From NCBI GenBank assembly GCA_025201765.1, contig MU623533.1, positions 1-50,473 on the forward strand: a stretch of 50,473 nucleotides of DNA, in the 5' to 3' direction. Positions 1 to 13,300 of the stretch are shown here, piece by piece. The notes below the pieces were generated by a model, which was given only the letters and a program-made list of their open reading frames with translations, was not told where the DNA came from and searched no databases. The DNA comes from Daldinia sp. FL1419 (lineage: Eukaryota > Ascomycota > Sordariomycetes > Xylariales > Hypoxylaceae). The position numbers and the translations under genes were made by a program. The stretch's first letter is position 1. Each line of letters begins with the position of its first letter.

Positions 1-4
1 GCCG

Positions 5-59
<55 letters not shown>

Positions 60-106
60 CCCCCCCCCGCCCCCCCCCCCCCCCCCCCCCCCGCCCCCCC
101 CCCCCG

Positions 107-146
<40 letters not shown>
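1..146. repeat. Poly-C block at contig start, probable artefact
   Basis: The first 146 bases are almost pure C with a few isolated G. Nothing biological fits: it is not a telomeric repeat of the TTAGGG type and carries no gene. On the other strand it is poly-G. Together with the poly-G run near the opposite end, it is best read as a sequencing or assembly artefact at a contig terminus. Confidence 0.75.
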
Positions 147-148
<2 letters not shown>

Positions 149-1394
149 ACAACGACAGCGTTTCGTTCGGTAATTTTGTCTTTCGAACGACATCGCCGGG
201 CAAATAGTTACGCTAGAGTTAAAGAGGCACAGAAACGCACTCATGCGTGGTGATTATACCTATATCATACAATTGTCGAAATAAAATAGCACGACTTGAA
301 AAGTGCAATCAGGGCTAAAAGAGGAGGTTCCGGAGCCAATTGTTACGGATTTTCAAATGAGCACGAAGGGTGCTCTGAAACGCCAAAAGACGCGGAAATA
401 GGCCAACGACCTTTAATACGGGTAGATCAATGATGGATTCACGATTCTCCCTCAGGGGCTGGTGACGCGCCTATTTCAACCTCGCCTCGCTGTTTATAAG
501 GTTATCATCGATCCAGTTATTAGGTCAATATTCACGATGGAGGGAGGGATTACGATAGATTCGGACGCTTTTTTTTAATCTTCTTTTCTTTTCCCTTTTC
601 CTTTGATGTTCTGCTTTACTGGTTGCCTAGGGTTTGCAAATTATAGCTTTTATTGGTTAGATGGGCCAGCATTCAGTTATGCATCGCTACGAAACGCTAC
701 GAACCAAATTGATTGAAGGTTTTCCACCTTCTACAGCATCCGCTGACATCAATAGGACGTATGTCCTGTTACAAACGTATTCCGAATTTGGGCATAAAGC
801 CACTTGGAAGAATTGTTGGGGGATTAGCTAGGAGCAGCATCCCATCGCCAGTGGAAATAACGATTGTCGAGTCATCGTGGACTCGTTGGATGTATATTGA
901 ATAAAGAGGCCCCGTATGATATTGGAGGCAAATTAGACAAGGGCTAGCCGAATGAGTTCTTTCTTTACGGGGTTACTTGTTTGAGCGAAAAGAGCGCGTT
1001 ATTGGTTCTTTAACCCTTTCAATAGTATGTTGATACCCCGTACACCCAGTGTATGCAACTCGAGTCATTGCGCGCAGCGACGTCGTATGTAATATGTATT
1101 CATTACAATCCGTATGGCATTGCTAGTCACCAAGTACTACACTATAAGTCGAAAAATCAATGATATAATTACCTATCTTTCGCATGGAAATGATTATAAG
1201 GGTATCTCATTAACTATAGAACTTGGCCTAACTTGACATTGGACATATTAGAGGACTCCAGAGGAGTTTATCCCGGAGTAGGTTGAATACAAGACAGCGA
1301 TAATTATACGAGATAGGAATTGTTCCCTTTTCTTTTTACAACAGGTCACGTCCAGTTTCTTTCTATAATTTTGGTACGTTTTTCAGCATTCGAG

Positions 1395-1456
1395 GACATG
1401 GGGATATGGGGACATGGGGGTATGGGGACATGGGGATATGGGGATATAGGGATATG
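1395..1456. repeat. Tandem array of 8-bp GGGGATAT/GGGGACAT units
   Basis: About seven to eight imperfect copies of an octamer alternate between GGGGATAT and GGGGACAT. The regularly spaced G4 runs on the plus strand could in principle form a G-quadruplex. It lies in gene-empty DNA and no function is evident. Confidence 0.8.
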
Positions 1457-4400
1457 CCATGCCTTAGGTTGAAGATTTATTAGCCCAACTCCCTAAGGTC
1501 CACGAGAACTAATGAAAGCCACACCTTAAATATAAACTGCTAAATTCAAACTAGGTAAATATCAGCGCCCCATAGTTAACCTACGAGGTCGGCTTTGAAC
1601 TCTTCCTCAGATGTCAGAATACACCGGTCAGTTTTGAAATCCGCGAACGGGAACACGAAATGCACACGTATGGGACGTAGTTGCTTATACGAGTGGTGTT
1701 TGTTGATCCCTAACCTAGGAAGATTCAACACATGGTCCTCGTGCTCACTCTCACACGAGACCTAGGCCCCTCGAGCCCGAAACATTTTTATTATGTCTGA
1801 CTACAGCTAGAGCTCGGGCGCGAAATTCATGGCCAAGAAAGACCCCCAGGGCCATACTGGAGGGATGGTCCAAAAGAGTACATTCGGGACACCCTCTCCC
1901 CTCTTCAGTCCTAAGCCCTTCCAATCCTTGAATCTCGATCTCCTGTCGGCCAAGGAATGTGTTGCATCTTAGATAGTGGCGGTCGTCCTACACATTCCGT
2001 GCCATATGTACTTGCAGAAAAATATGCGCTAGTAGGCCGTGTTTCTCAAGCGTTCGTTTCTCGTGGCTTTGAGCCAACCTAACGGACTCGCCTGCAGGTC
2101 CAGTTAACCAGTCAGCCATTCCCGCTCTAACTCCACGGTGGGACAACGATCCCGCGCGTCTAAGAGGTAGGATTCGAGCAGCCTACTTCTCTAGTAGAGG
2201 CAACAAGACGCAAGTCAGCTGCTTCAAATCTCGAGATTAACGCTCTAGTACACACATAAGGATTTTTGGAAGCTTTGATAGCCGCCTAGGTAAGTTTACG
2301 TATTCGATCCCAACTGCGTAGCAGCTCAAGAGCATCAGGAACATCAGAAGCCGTATCAACTTGCAGATCGAAGTGCTTGGACTGTATTAACCGTGTGGTT
2401 CCCACATGGCGAGGCTGAAGACACTGACGCTTGTCTCGAGCCAGCAGGAACTGATCCCCTGTCTTATACCGTATGTACTGCGCTCCTTGTGTATTTTCCA
2501 AACGTTCGTATCCATACATAGCTACTTACGTAGACCTATTCATTACGGCTATTCTTACTCGCAAAATGGCACATACGTCTTATTCACACTATGTAGAGCC
2601 CTAACAAATGTCTAATGAATGTCAGGCAACCGCCGCTGTTTCCTTAATTTTTCGTTTCCTTCCAGCAATCATCGGATGCAAGGAAAGACAAACTTTCCTT
2701 GTGACTATTCTCATTTCAACTAGTAAGTAGTTCCACGCGGTCGTTACTCGTTGAAATTACCTGACACCGCGTGGAGAGGACCTTTCTTCTGTCTTGGCCA
2801 ACACTTTATTTTCTTTATTTTCTTTTTTTTTTCTTTTCGGGCTTGTGGAACGCAAAAGTCCGAGTGCGAGTCCCTGAAAGAAAAAGCAATTCCCAAAGGC
2901 CTGAATGATTGGTTCAAGGCACGATTGGATGGATAATTCCGTGCTCTGGATCCTAACAGTAGATCCTAACAGCGGCAGAAATATGAGGTATATCTACAAC
3001 TAGCCGATTTCCTTCTAGGCCCAATAAAATGACATAAAAATAACAATAGTATTTTATAACTTATCATTTGCATGGCGTTGCATATACGTTAGGTAGGTAC
3101 CATCAGCTCTCAGAAATGCACACTCTCGATATTCCAACGACCAGATCTCAACATGAACCAGGGTCTCGTTACACAAAAGTTTCAATCAGAACCGTAACAA
3201 TAGTGATTTAGTCCCCCGTCGATCGCAAGTTTCGTAAACCGGTCTCCTAGCCTATGATGCTTTCGCAAGGCGGGCTGCAAGTTACAACTACAAACCCAGC
3301 TCGCCCCCCTCCCCTTTATCATTCGCCATACCCCCAAGTAGGTAATTACTCTAAAGGTTTATGGGCCGTGAGACAGCATTGCGCCTCGCTTACAAAGATC
3401 AGCTATTTGGTCCAAGTCCTCGGTGATATCGGCGACTAAGTATGTTTATGGAGCACGAGCTTTTACTTTTTTTTACTTTTTTTACTTTTTTTACTCTTTT
3501 CACTCTTTTCACTTTTTTCATATTCCCCCTTTTCCTATTTTGATATTATTGCCGGCTCCGGGGTCCCGTTTCTTCGTCGTAGCTACGCCCCGAGAAACGA
3601 ATCAATATAGAATGAAGTCTGATATTTTATTAAAGGGAACTATTAAAAGACAGTATCTTTCTATTAGTTAGGACATGCGTTCCCAATATGCAAACCTCGG
3701 CGAGATATGGAATCTAATTTGAATGTGACCCCCACCCACGACGCAGATCTATGTACATACATATCTCCTACTTAAGCACGTATATACGTATATCCAGTTC
3801 ACATGTGTTTATATTTACAAGTATCAAGCTGCTTATATGCATACATCTGCGCATACGTTCGATATGTATGAGTTTCCTCAGCGCCTGAGACTATAAGTAA
3901 TGGGTTACGAGGAGAAACAATCCAAGACAAGCATTTTCAGGGTCCTAAGCGGGCTGAAATCAGAGGTCCATTCCTTTTTAATCCCGTCAGGAATAGTCGC
4001 CATAAAAAGCCAGTCGTTTTCGTTGGATTAATTATTCCGATTTTGAATAAGACACAATCCAGTGGCCGTTTACCGGCGCCGATATTTCCCATTCGGGGAG
4101 TCATGTCCGCGACAGACGTCGAATCACGGAGCCTCTTCCATTTCGCGTGCAATGGGAATTTTTGCACTACCCGCTCACCGACAAGCTTCAGGTTTTATTA
4201 TCATCGGATCTTCTGGCCGCGCTATCGATCCATCTTACGGGAATGTAGTACATCGGGCACTGTACTTTGGGGGAAGCTCCCTACCGAGATTCCGTCAAAC
4301 ACGGAGAAATCTCTTACTGGGTAGAATCCGATTCAAGTGAGACGAAAATCATACATCATCCGTCATCGGCTCCCCACCAACCAGAATAAGTTCTTCTCTC

Positions 4401-5592
4401 ACAGCTGTCGTTAAATTAGACTCGGGTATCCAGTTCTCGTCGGGCGACATCCCGGCTCTCGGTTCGCTCGGGTAGGTATGCTCAAACGGGTGCGCGCTGT
4501 GGCCTCTTGCAGTTCCTGTCACCAGTAGGTAAGCGTTTAATGACACCGCGCACCGAGCCGTTCGCGGGGCAAGTCAGTTAAAACGTACATAAAATATCTG
4601 ATAAGATGAAAATCCAATGAACATATGCACGTTCCCGAGAAGAAGGGGTCACAAAACCAAGACAAGACCTCAGACATTAGCCCGCGGGCATCTAAGCAAG
4701 ATGCCGAGGGATCACACCTCCGTCGCGGTGAGCATACATAGTACTTCTTACATAGTACTTCTCAAGAGCATTCATCCCTGGTAAGGCTCCATCATTCCTT
4801 GATGTGCGCCCGCCTTGGTGGGACCCCGCATCATCAAAGTCACCAGACAGGTCCCGGTGAAATATCACCGAGAGACAATCACGGCACAGGCGGCGCAGAT
4901 GGGAAAGGCATGCCTTATCTGTCCTACCACACGACTGACGGGGCGATTGGGAATACAAAGTCCACGGCCTCAAGGGCCACAGAGGCCACAAAGGCCACAG
5001 GGACAATCAGATGATCCCTACTTTGGTAGGTAACCACCGCGCTGCAGTTTAGGTAGAAAAGAAGTAAGAAGGGGGTAGCGGCCGCTTGCAGCTCGGCAAA
5101 TTTCTGCAGTGGCTTCGCCTGGATCAACGCCCGTGTAACCCAAGACCTTCATATTGAACTTGCCTTCTTTTTCCATACTCCCTTTTTCGTACACTATCGC
5201 CAATGACGCTGACGTGGTGTGCCAATACTTAGGCCTTGCCTGTTGTGTACGTCAACCATCCTGTAACATAGTTTCCTCCAAAGAACACGACGTTTCATAG
5301 CACATAAGGGAGCCGTGAGTTACACTATCGTATTAAATAGGGGTTGGCGTCGCTTCCGAAGATTCATGTTTGTTCCAGGAACCATCGCTCTTGGTTTGCA
5401 TATATATTTACAGCCAAGGGCTCGGCTGCGTAATGGTTGGTGCCACGAGGGTGTTCTAATAACTTCATATCTCTAAAGCTAGAGCTATCCTGTGCCATGC
5501 ACCTTCGTTCTTACAGGAAAGTACACCAGAGAATATGTCGTACGGTTCTGAAGACAAATAACATGTGCGGTAGAGCGCCGAAGTTTCCTGAC

Positions 5593-5621
5593 CCCTTACC
5601 TTACCTTACCTTACCTTACCT
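5593..5621. repeat. CCTTA pentamer microsatellite
   Basis: Five to six consecutive copies of the pentamer CCTTA in gene-empty DNA. It is a simple repeat with no evident function. Confidence 0.85.
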
Positions 5622-6646
5622 GTGGGTTTGGTCAAACTGTCCAAGTCGAATGACGGGTTTATCTCGCAATCCCAAAGCCGTACCAGCAAGCAATATATTA
5701 CCTCAGCCAATTCAGAGAGGAAGCGCCACTTCCTAGTTTATGTATTAGAAGTCTATGTCTTAATCTAAATAGAATAATATGTAAGCATAGAAAGAACGTT
5801 GAAATAGTTGATTCCTTGTGGTTTCGTATATTTAAGTAAATATTCTATAATATTATATACAAACAGCTTAGGCCTCAAAGAACCGTCACCTCATAATTTC
5901 AGTAGTTAATTATCAGCAACTCTATAGCGGACCATAGGCAGATCGCCAATAATATTTTATTTCTAGGAAATAGCATGTATCTCATTGTGAAAGCTCAATA
6001 TATCCATTAGCCTAATATGCAGTGAAAATAATTACTGTATGAATTCTTTTATTTGACATTGCCTTTCTACTTATTGTAATATAAAACTCACTACCTACTA
6101 AGCTAGGGGGCTATAATACGCTATTAGGTAATGTGTACGACATTTGATCGTATACTAAATATCGGTTGGTCTTCCTCCTTTCTCCTTAAACAATTACATC
6201 CATTCATCTAGGGTCATAGGATGTCATAGTACATCATTCTGGATGTCCAGTGGAAATAATAGAAAAGCAAGTTTCTCGTACCCCCAACTGCGTCTAGTCA
6301 GACTTCCCGGGGCCAAAAGTTTCATATGTATATTATGAATCAGCCTAATGGTGTCCGAAGAGCGTTAAGAAGTAAATATTCTCCAAAAATTACCGAAATA
6401 CCCAGACGAAGTTTGTCCTAAATACTTGAAGGAGGCAGAATAGGAAACCGGTGATTAATTGCTAGTTTTAGGAAATAATAAAAGCCTCCATTCGCCTTCC
6501 CATATAAAATATTCAAACATAATTCTTCATTCCGCATGCACTCGCAGTTGATACTAATCTATTCCTGCACTCTTCGAGATTTATTCGAGTACTTTTCCTA
6601 TTTCAGTTTGACGCTCATTTTCCTTCTGTTAGGGTTCTAGCCTGCG

Positions 6647-6681
6647 CTACATATAGAACAAAGGACTTGTTCTATATGTAG
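6647..6681. repeat. Perfect 15-bp inverted repeat with 5-nt loop
   Basis: The arms at 6647-6661 and 6667-6681 are exact reverse complements separated by the five bases AGGAC. A transcript of either strand would fold into a strong hairpin. No gene adjoins it. It could be a relic of a palindromic mobile element or an isolated hairpin. Confidence 0.8.
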
Positions 6682-9581
6682 TCACCCTTAGCCATAGTCG
6701 TAGATAAGTTCCTCGCGGAACAACGATGTTGTTTCCTTGCTTCTTAGTCCCCCTCGTGACACCTTCACCATTCAAGGTAGAAATTGTATAGCCAATCCGG
6801 ATGAGTCGCATTTATTGCTACCGTACCTCACCTACTACTAGTTCCTTAAACTAGTAATAATCAAATCTAATAAGGCATCCGTCCTTTCGAAATACTATAT
6901 TGTGACTAATTGTGATGACATTTGACGCCTCTCATTTACACTTTCTATATCCGCGAGCTCGGAGAGGGAAGAGTTGAGCTTTACTTTTACGCAACGTCCT
7001 GCAATAGACGTAGCTAATGATAATAAAGGATATGATCATTATCGAAGTAATACTATGATCCATGATACACAGAATGAATATAGTAATACACTTTGAATAG
7101 ACAACCACTGGCATAAGAGCTCCGCGGCCGTTTCTACTAGGGGTGAAGACTAAAACAATATATTATAAGGTAATTTAAGAACCATAAAAACAACTCTATC
7201 ACTATAAAGAGATTTATATGAGGTAGGTAACTAAAGACTCTACGCTGCCGTTTTCTATAGTTCAAATACTCTCTATCATGGATGCCCCGTTTGGTATTCG
7301 AGCATAACTAACTCTTTCATATTCGAAGTACGGTCCCGGAATCCAATTTTATGCTTGCAGGTAGTTATATCCATATATATTAAGACATTGAGAAAGCAAC
7401 TATACTTCTTACGCGACAGATGTAGTAAATAGGTAGGTAGCGTTGTTGTTGGTGAGTTCCGGGCTTTCGTGGGAATCTGACGTTGACGCCGGCCTCATTA
7501 TCCCACAACCATAGTAGTATCCCTCTCTGGGCTTAGAAGATCTAGATGATTATGAGCGTATTTTCTGTAGGCGTACGGATTTATATACGGTCGCGCATCA
7601 TCACCTAACACCTACACCCCATCCACGCTCGCATCCCCCTTATTCTAGTGTGAAGTAGAAAAGCTGGCGGATAGCACTCGCCCTTCCTAACCAGAAAATA
7701 ACGAAATATACACGCTGGAGAATTTTTTTCGGCGTAGTGGGAAGGGCGTAGTGGCCAATGTTTCTATCATGAATGCTATCTAAGAGCATATCGGTGTACG
7801 TCCGTTCCTACCCAAAACCTATTAGACCCCAAAACACTAAAGCACAGCTATGCTACGTGTAGTAGCTTCGGTTCGGACAGATTCAAACTTTCCCGCACTC
7901 CAAATTTTATCATCCCTCTTATATTATTAGCGTCCTTAATCCGTCTCTTCACGAAAGTTAGATACGTACTAACGGGCAGCGACACACGGTGTTCAGTAAG
8001 AGATATAATCACACGAGCTACTTGTCGAAGGAGAATCCTCATTGATAGCTCTTGGGTGTTCGAAACCAGCAGATAGATAAAGAGAGAGAAACGATACGTG
8101 TGTTGATTCCTGGAGAATTCTAAAGGGGGGGGCTCCCCAGAGAGGTTTTTATGCTTCTACACAGTGTCTCGCACCTTCCATTTCTTCGTACCTGCACCGC
8201 AGACTGCTCTAACATGATAGAATATTGTAAGTTATAGTCCGTCAAATCATTTAGAATATATCCCATTAGCAACTAGCATAAGACTAGAAGTAGACGATTA
8301 ATCTCGTATTAAACGATCCATAGTAAAATTCCCCAAACAGGCTACGGGCTATCCACCTGAGAAGGAAGGGATATTCCTTATGCCTCAGGTAGACAATATT
8401 CGTAGTCCTTGGTTTAAGGAGTCTGTGGCCGTAAAATAAATATGAGGCCTTGCTTGCGAGTCAAGAATGATATTCTAGCTGTTGCGGTTGGCTTTGACGT
8501 TATCCTGATTTCCTTCACTAAATAACAAAAAATAAAATTTGCTTATTACACAATGTTCAAACCGGTACTTGATTCAAATATCGGGTGGGCGACGAAGAGG
8601 TTCACGAAGTAACTTATACCGAGACATTATAATATATTAATCATATCTTGAATGGAACGTGGGGTGACAGGGGTAAGGGGTACAAGATCTAAAGCCACCT
8701 ATACAAGGTCTTTGTACATATAGATAGGTACCTAACCAATAAGCGTGCATAAATCGAACCTGCTTCTACTTGATCCGGCTTGGCACCAAAATGATTAGAC
8801 AGGTAAACCACCATAATGAGGTCTTTTGAGCATATAAGCGCAGAAAAAGAGATCTAAAGATATATGTGCCATTCGTTTTGGGCAATGGTTCTTACATTAG
8901 AAATATCTTTATTCGTTGCATAAGTACCACTTACACGTAGGCAAATTAGGACAAGCGCATGTACCACTCTTATTACCGTTTAGAATCAAAATTAATTATC
9001 GGTACTTTGAAGCTAAGTACCGTTATAATAACCTCTACGGACCGCAAGGTATTCGTCCCTATAACGAATAAAGGTACTTATACATATTAAACTACATTTT
9101 GGAACTACCTATGTACTTAAGTAACCTTAGGTACATCTCTAGGTAGCGGTCTCAAAAGGAATCTTAGCTTATAGGAGGTACTTATTACTTTACTGTCGTA
9201 CATACCGCCTTCCCATCCCTCAACTTGGAAGAAAAGAGACTCGATTCCACCCTCTCCTTCCCCGGCGGTTCTTACTTTCCCTCCCTTCTTTCCAGTCTGC
9301 AATCTTAAACAATCTTAAATAATCAATGCTTTGTTTTTAAATTCCGCGCGTTGCGGATTTTGATCCGTTCTTCCAAGTTATTTCGACCCCAATGCAAAAC
9401 CCGGAAATCCAAGTTCAAATCCCATCCGTCAAGTCCAACTTATCCAATATTATGTACAGCTCGTGAGCAACGCACTCAAGCAATTTTGTCGCAAACCTTT
9501 GACCGTTCATACCTCGAGTCTCATATCTCGCACCTGTCTAGTCGATATCTAATTATTTGCGACGGACAAAACTATTTTGCT

Positions 9582-9594
9582 TATATATATAAAG
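9582..9594 (+). promoter_or_regulatory. Candidate TATA element of the copper transporter gene
   Basis: An alternating TA run ending in AAAG lies about 175 bp upstream of the transporter start codon at 9769, a reasonable position for a fungal TATA element ahead of a leader. No complete Mac1-type copper-response site (TTTGCTCA) was seen between it and the gene. Assignment rests only on composition and position. Confidence 0.3.
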
Positions 9595-9768
9595 AGGACT
9601 ATCTCATCAATATCGCATTCTGATACGACGAACGCTTCACAACCCTATCAGCTACTTCGCAGTTTCTATGTGCACAATCTTGGCCAGGAACGATACTTCA
9701 GCTTTTTTTCAGATTTTCCCCGGCTACCTCTCACGCACACGTATCAGCCGAATAGATAACCCGCAGCA

Positions 9769-10392
9769 ATGTCGTACCCGCGCGAAGACGCACACGCGGC
9801 GATGGATATGAGTAACATGGATATGTCACACTCGACTGTGATGCACATGGCCTTTCAGAACAGCATGACTACCTCTCTTTATTCGGACGCCTGGACACCG
9901 CATACTAGCGGCGCTTATGCTGGAACCATAATATTCTTACTCATTCTGGGCATAGCATTTCGACTATTACTTGCAGGCAAGGCACTAGCAGAGGAGCGAT
10001 GGTTAGATGCCGAGATGAAACGAAGATACGTTGTTGTGCAGGGCAAACTCCCCGTTGTGGAACAGGTATCGACCGACAGCTTCAGCAAGAAGATGACGTT
10101 GACGGAGAACGGCGTTGAGGAGGATGTTATAGTCGTTCAAAAGAAACAACTTCACCTCCGTCCATGGAGAATTTCGGTTGACCCCGTACGTGCAGTGCTA
10201 GACACTTGCATCGCTGGTGTCAGCTACCTTCTGTAAGTTCAGCCCGTATTAGTCGGTGTCTCTGACTGGGACTAACAAGGACACAGTATGCTGGCAGTCA
10301 TGACAATGAACGTCGGATACTTCATCGCAGTTCTCGGTGGCACATTCCTAGGCAGCCTATTAGTCGGTCGATTCTACAATTCAGAACACTAA
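9769..10392 (+). CDS. Ctr-family copper transporter, 189 aa, one intron
   Basis: Predicted copper transporter of the Ctr family, which forms trimeric pores for Cu(I) in the plasma or vacuolar membrane. Exons are 9769-10232 and 10287-10392; the intron has GTAAGT, an ACTAAC branch site and CAG. Splicing restores the diagnostic C-terminus. Visible features: a Met/His-rich N-terminus with repeated MxM motifs (residues 12-28); TM1 at about 47-70; a long cytosolic loop; TM2 carrying the Mx3M motif (Met156 and Met160), the copper filter of the family; and TM3 with GxxxG (Gly173 and Gly177), used for helix packing. The length suits the short, Ctr2-like fungal members, though the subclass (plasma membrane or vacuole) cannot be fixed by eye. 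The C-terminus is short, ending in a single His without a CxC motif. The gene stands alone, with 9.6 kb of empty DNA before it and 3.8 kb after. Confidence 0.93.
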
Positions 10393-13300
10393 AGCGCACC
10401 ATCGCGGAAGAAAAGGGAAACATTGCCGGTTTTTAAGTCGCCAAGACGACGTATGTTAATTTTTCCCATGTACGATACGACGGCACGAGCATGAGTCCGG
10501 TGGTTTTTCGCGTTTGCAAGGGACGGAATGCATTCGGTTCTAGGTTAGTTGATATCAGCCTATAAGGCAACCGGAGGGGCACTTTATCATCATCATTACG
10601 ATTTGAGCATGGCGTTTCGAGGGGAGGCGGGGGATCAGTCAACAGGGTATGCGAAGCTGGAGGCATTTGCTACTCGAAGCAAGGTAATTTAGAGATTCAA
10701 AAGTCGCATTATATTCGCATGATGCCTATCAACATCATCAATATCATCATTATTTGTAACTCAATCTTTTTAACGAACCAGTACAATCTTGAGCTGGATA
10801 GTAGACCTAGTGGGGGTGAGAAACCTTCTCAAATCCGCTCATCAAATAAGGAAATACCCCTGCCCCCCTTACCCCACGTATTTTCCACGAATAGCCAGCT
10901 TTGCCTGGCTTTGTTTCGGAGCCCTTGTTACCGGTCAAGTTAGCCTCGTGTCCGGAGACCTGGGCTCGGGTCCAGACTCCGATGTCTAATTCACGTGCTT
11001 CGAGTTGACTGCATGTCACTCTACGTTCCATCGCCAACCTTGCCAACCTTGCCAACCTTACCAACCTTACCAACCTTAAAATGGCAATATATACTCTAGT
11101 CTAGATCCAGATGTGTGCCCTATTGTCGCTCTTTTTACGCGATTGTTAATAGGACCATCATTTTGTACCTAAATTTTGAATAGGGGTAGGCGACACATCG
11201 CCAGGGGAATGAAGCCAGGTAGATTCTTAAATCCGCAATTTGCGATGTAGGAACATAGCTTATAAAATATACCGACGAGGAAAGGGCCCCAAGATTTACC
11301 CACTTACCTCTAGCTCTTTTAGGGGGTATTACTATCAGTGATCGTAGCACTTCCCAATGTTAAAAACCTCATATGCAGGGCAGCGAGGACGAATTAAGCA
11401 CATTCTTGATTACGAATTCTAAACGACAATAGTGTCGATGATGACGTCTATCGGCGTATTCGATCACCATTAAAGCGTGGCTAGTAGTTCTACCCGGACG
11501 TCTATCCTCCTAGCTGATACGTAAGCTCCTGACGGCGGGTTATTAGGTTGACGATATGATTTATATGTCATAATACCTCCAAAGATGGGGAAATATAACG
11601 CTTCCTAATTACTAGGGAATAGTCCAGCAGATCTGCTTTAGCTCAGACACGCGGCCTAGGTTACCGCAAGCCAACAATATAGGCTTCTCTGGAGAAAATA
11701 CCTAGGCTGCAATAACCACAATAACCAGCGACTTAAGCATGAGATAGTCTATCGCAAGTTATTAGCGGAGGGGAAAGGAATAGTATTAGTATATAACCAG
11801 AGCCCATATATCTTACCTATTGGCGAAGGGTGACCCATGCTGAAACGACTTCTAAGGGGCGCTCAGCATTTATGGAGTGTTTCTCGTCATTCTTATCTTT
11901 CTTGAGTACATATTACCTTTCCGAAGCAGGCGAATGGTGGTCTATCCAAGCCGAGCCTCTTTTCACACAGGAGTCCTCTAGTCAAGATCTCTTCCCATTT
12001 AATCAATGTACGACACCTCAATATAATTTGATTGGATTAAACAAAATAGTAGTGACAGTTCCGAATACTCTATTATCGGACAACGCCAGACGCGAATACC
12101 CCAAGCCATATCCTCGCTTCCCCGGAAGTCCCAGTCACGTAAATGGGATGGGGCCCAAAGGGAGCACGCCCCCCCCCCCCCCCAAACATTAGAAACACTC
12201 TTATGATGAAATCTTCTAGCCTATAGTCTCTAGCTCCCATAAAGTCATAAAACCTTTGTCAGGCATATTCATCGCATCCCCTTACCCGCTCAAATTTACG
12301 GATATCTTGTCCTTTGCCAAACCGCACACATCCCCTGTAGTAATTACTACAAATACGAACATGTGCAGCCGCGAACATCCCTTATACATAATTCCTGGCT
12401 AGGTGGCCTATCTTTGTGCCTAAGCTAGCCGGGTGAACACACAAATGAGATGTGTATCCAGATGGGCTTATTGTAGTCTGGACTTATCATCAGGAGCCCA
12501 AGAGAACGAAAAGGGTGGGAAGAAAGGGGGACCAGGCCAAAAATTTACAACCTACGAACTACAACGAACCATGTCTCACGTAATTCAGCGGACAAAGTGC
12601 CGGATATAGAATACACGTGGTGCCGGCTTGTCCGGTCCCAAAGAGCATTTTAGTACCTCTACATAGTTCTAAGATATATAGTATAAGCCATATACTTACC
12701 GGATTTCTCCTTTACAGAAACTACTAGGGAAAGTCTGCGGCCAAGCTTAGGTAGCTATAGATCTGCATGTAGAATGATAACCTCTTCTTTTGTTGGTCTA
12801 GTACTGGATCCTCATATTAGGTCAACAATATTCACAGCGCACGTAATTATGAGGTCTAATCTTAATGCAGAACAATTTTCAGCTGAAATGTCAATTGCCA
12901 GACGCCAAGATCTTGGGGATCTACGGGAGGACAATGCCTGCCGGTGGGATGATTCCTATCATACAAACGCGCCTCCTCCTACAACAGCGTAGAGCGTCTC
13001 ACCTCCCATCCAGCCCATCGCAGCCCAATACCTGGAGAAAATGACTTCAGATGGATAGAAACGATCGGTTGGAAACCCGACACACGCATCCGAGACTATG
13101 CTAATGATGTAAGGGCTTTTATAACGCCAGGAATTAGAACTCCGTCCCCGATTGAGTAGGTACGCAAGACGAGGACGAAAACTTATAACTGCATCGAATA
13201 GCTGCTACCCCCACCACGAGTTCCTAGTCGCCGAAAACGTTGAAATGGTAGTAAATCGTAGCAAGCGGTAAAGTTTGGTTTACGAAAAATGCCCGTTTCA

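Larger units (their letters stand above)
147..9768. other. Gene-empty, AT-leaning region (9.6 kb)
   Basis: No open frame here has the length, start context, splice structure or recognisable motif of a gene. Short frames overlap in several phases, as expected by chance. The tract holds scattered low-complexity DNA: a GGGGATAT/GGGGACAT array near 1395-1456, TTTTACT-rich DNA at 3460-3525, CCTTA pentamers at 5593-5621 and a perfect hairpin at 6647-6681. One minus-strand stretch (2160-2519) looks coding but contains an in-frame stop. The composition becomes more TA-rich from about 5.7 kb onward. It may be old, mutated repeat DNA, but no transposon protein or terminal repeat is recognisable by eye. 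Confidence 0.6.

Noticed and set aside
3937..4340. Overlapping frames in three phases suggesting a gene
   Set aside because: The plus-strand frames begin with TTG or GTG, and no frame carries a recognisable motif.
9401..9430. T-loop-like GTTCAAATCCC suggesting a tRNA
   Set aside because: No matching acceptor, D or anticodon arms could be found around it on either strand.
11830..12192. 120-codon plus-strand frame
   Set aside because: Begins with a non-ATG codon and ends with a proline run from a poly-C tract; random-looking composition and no domain.
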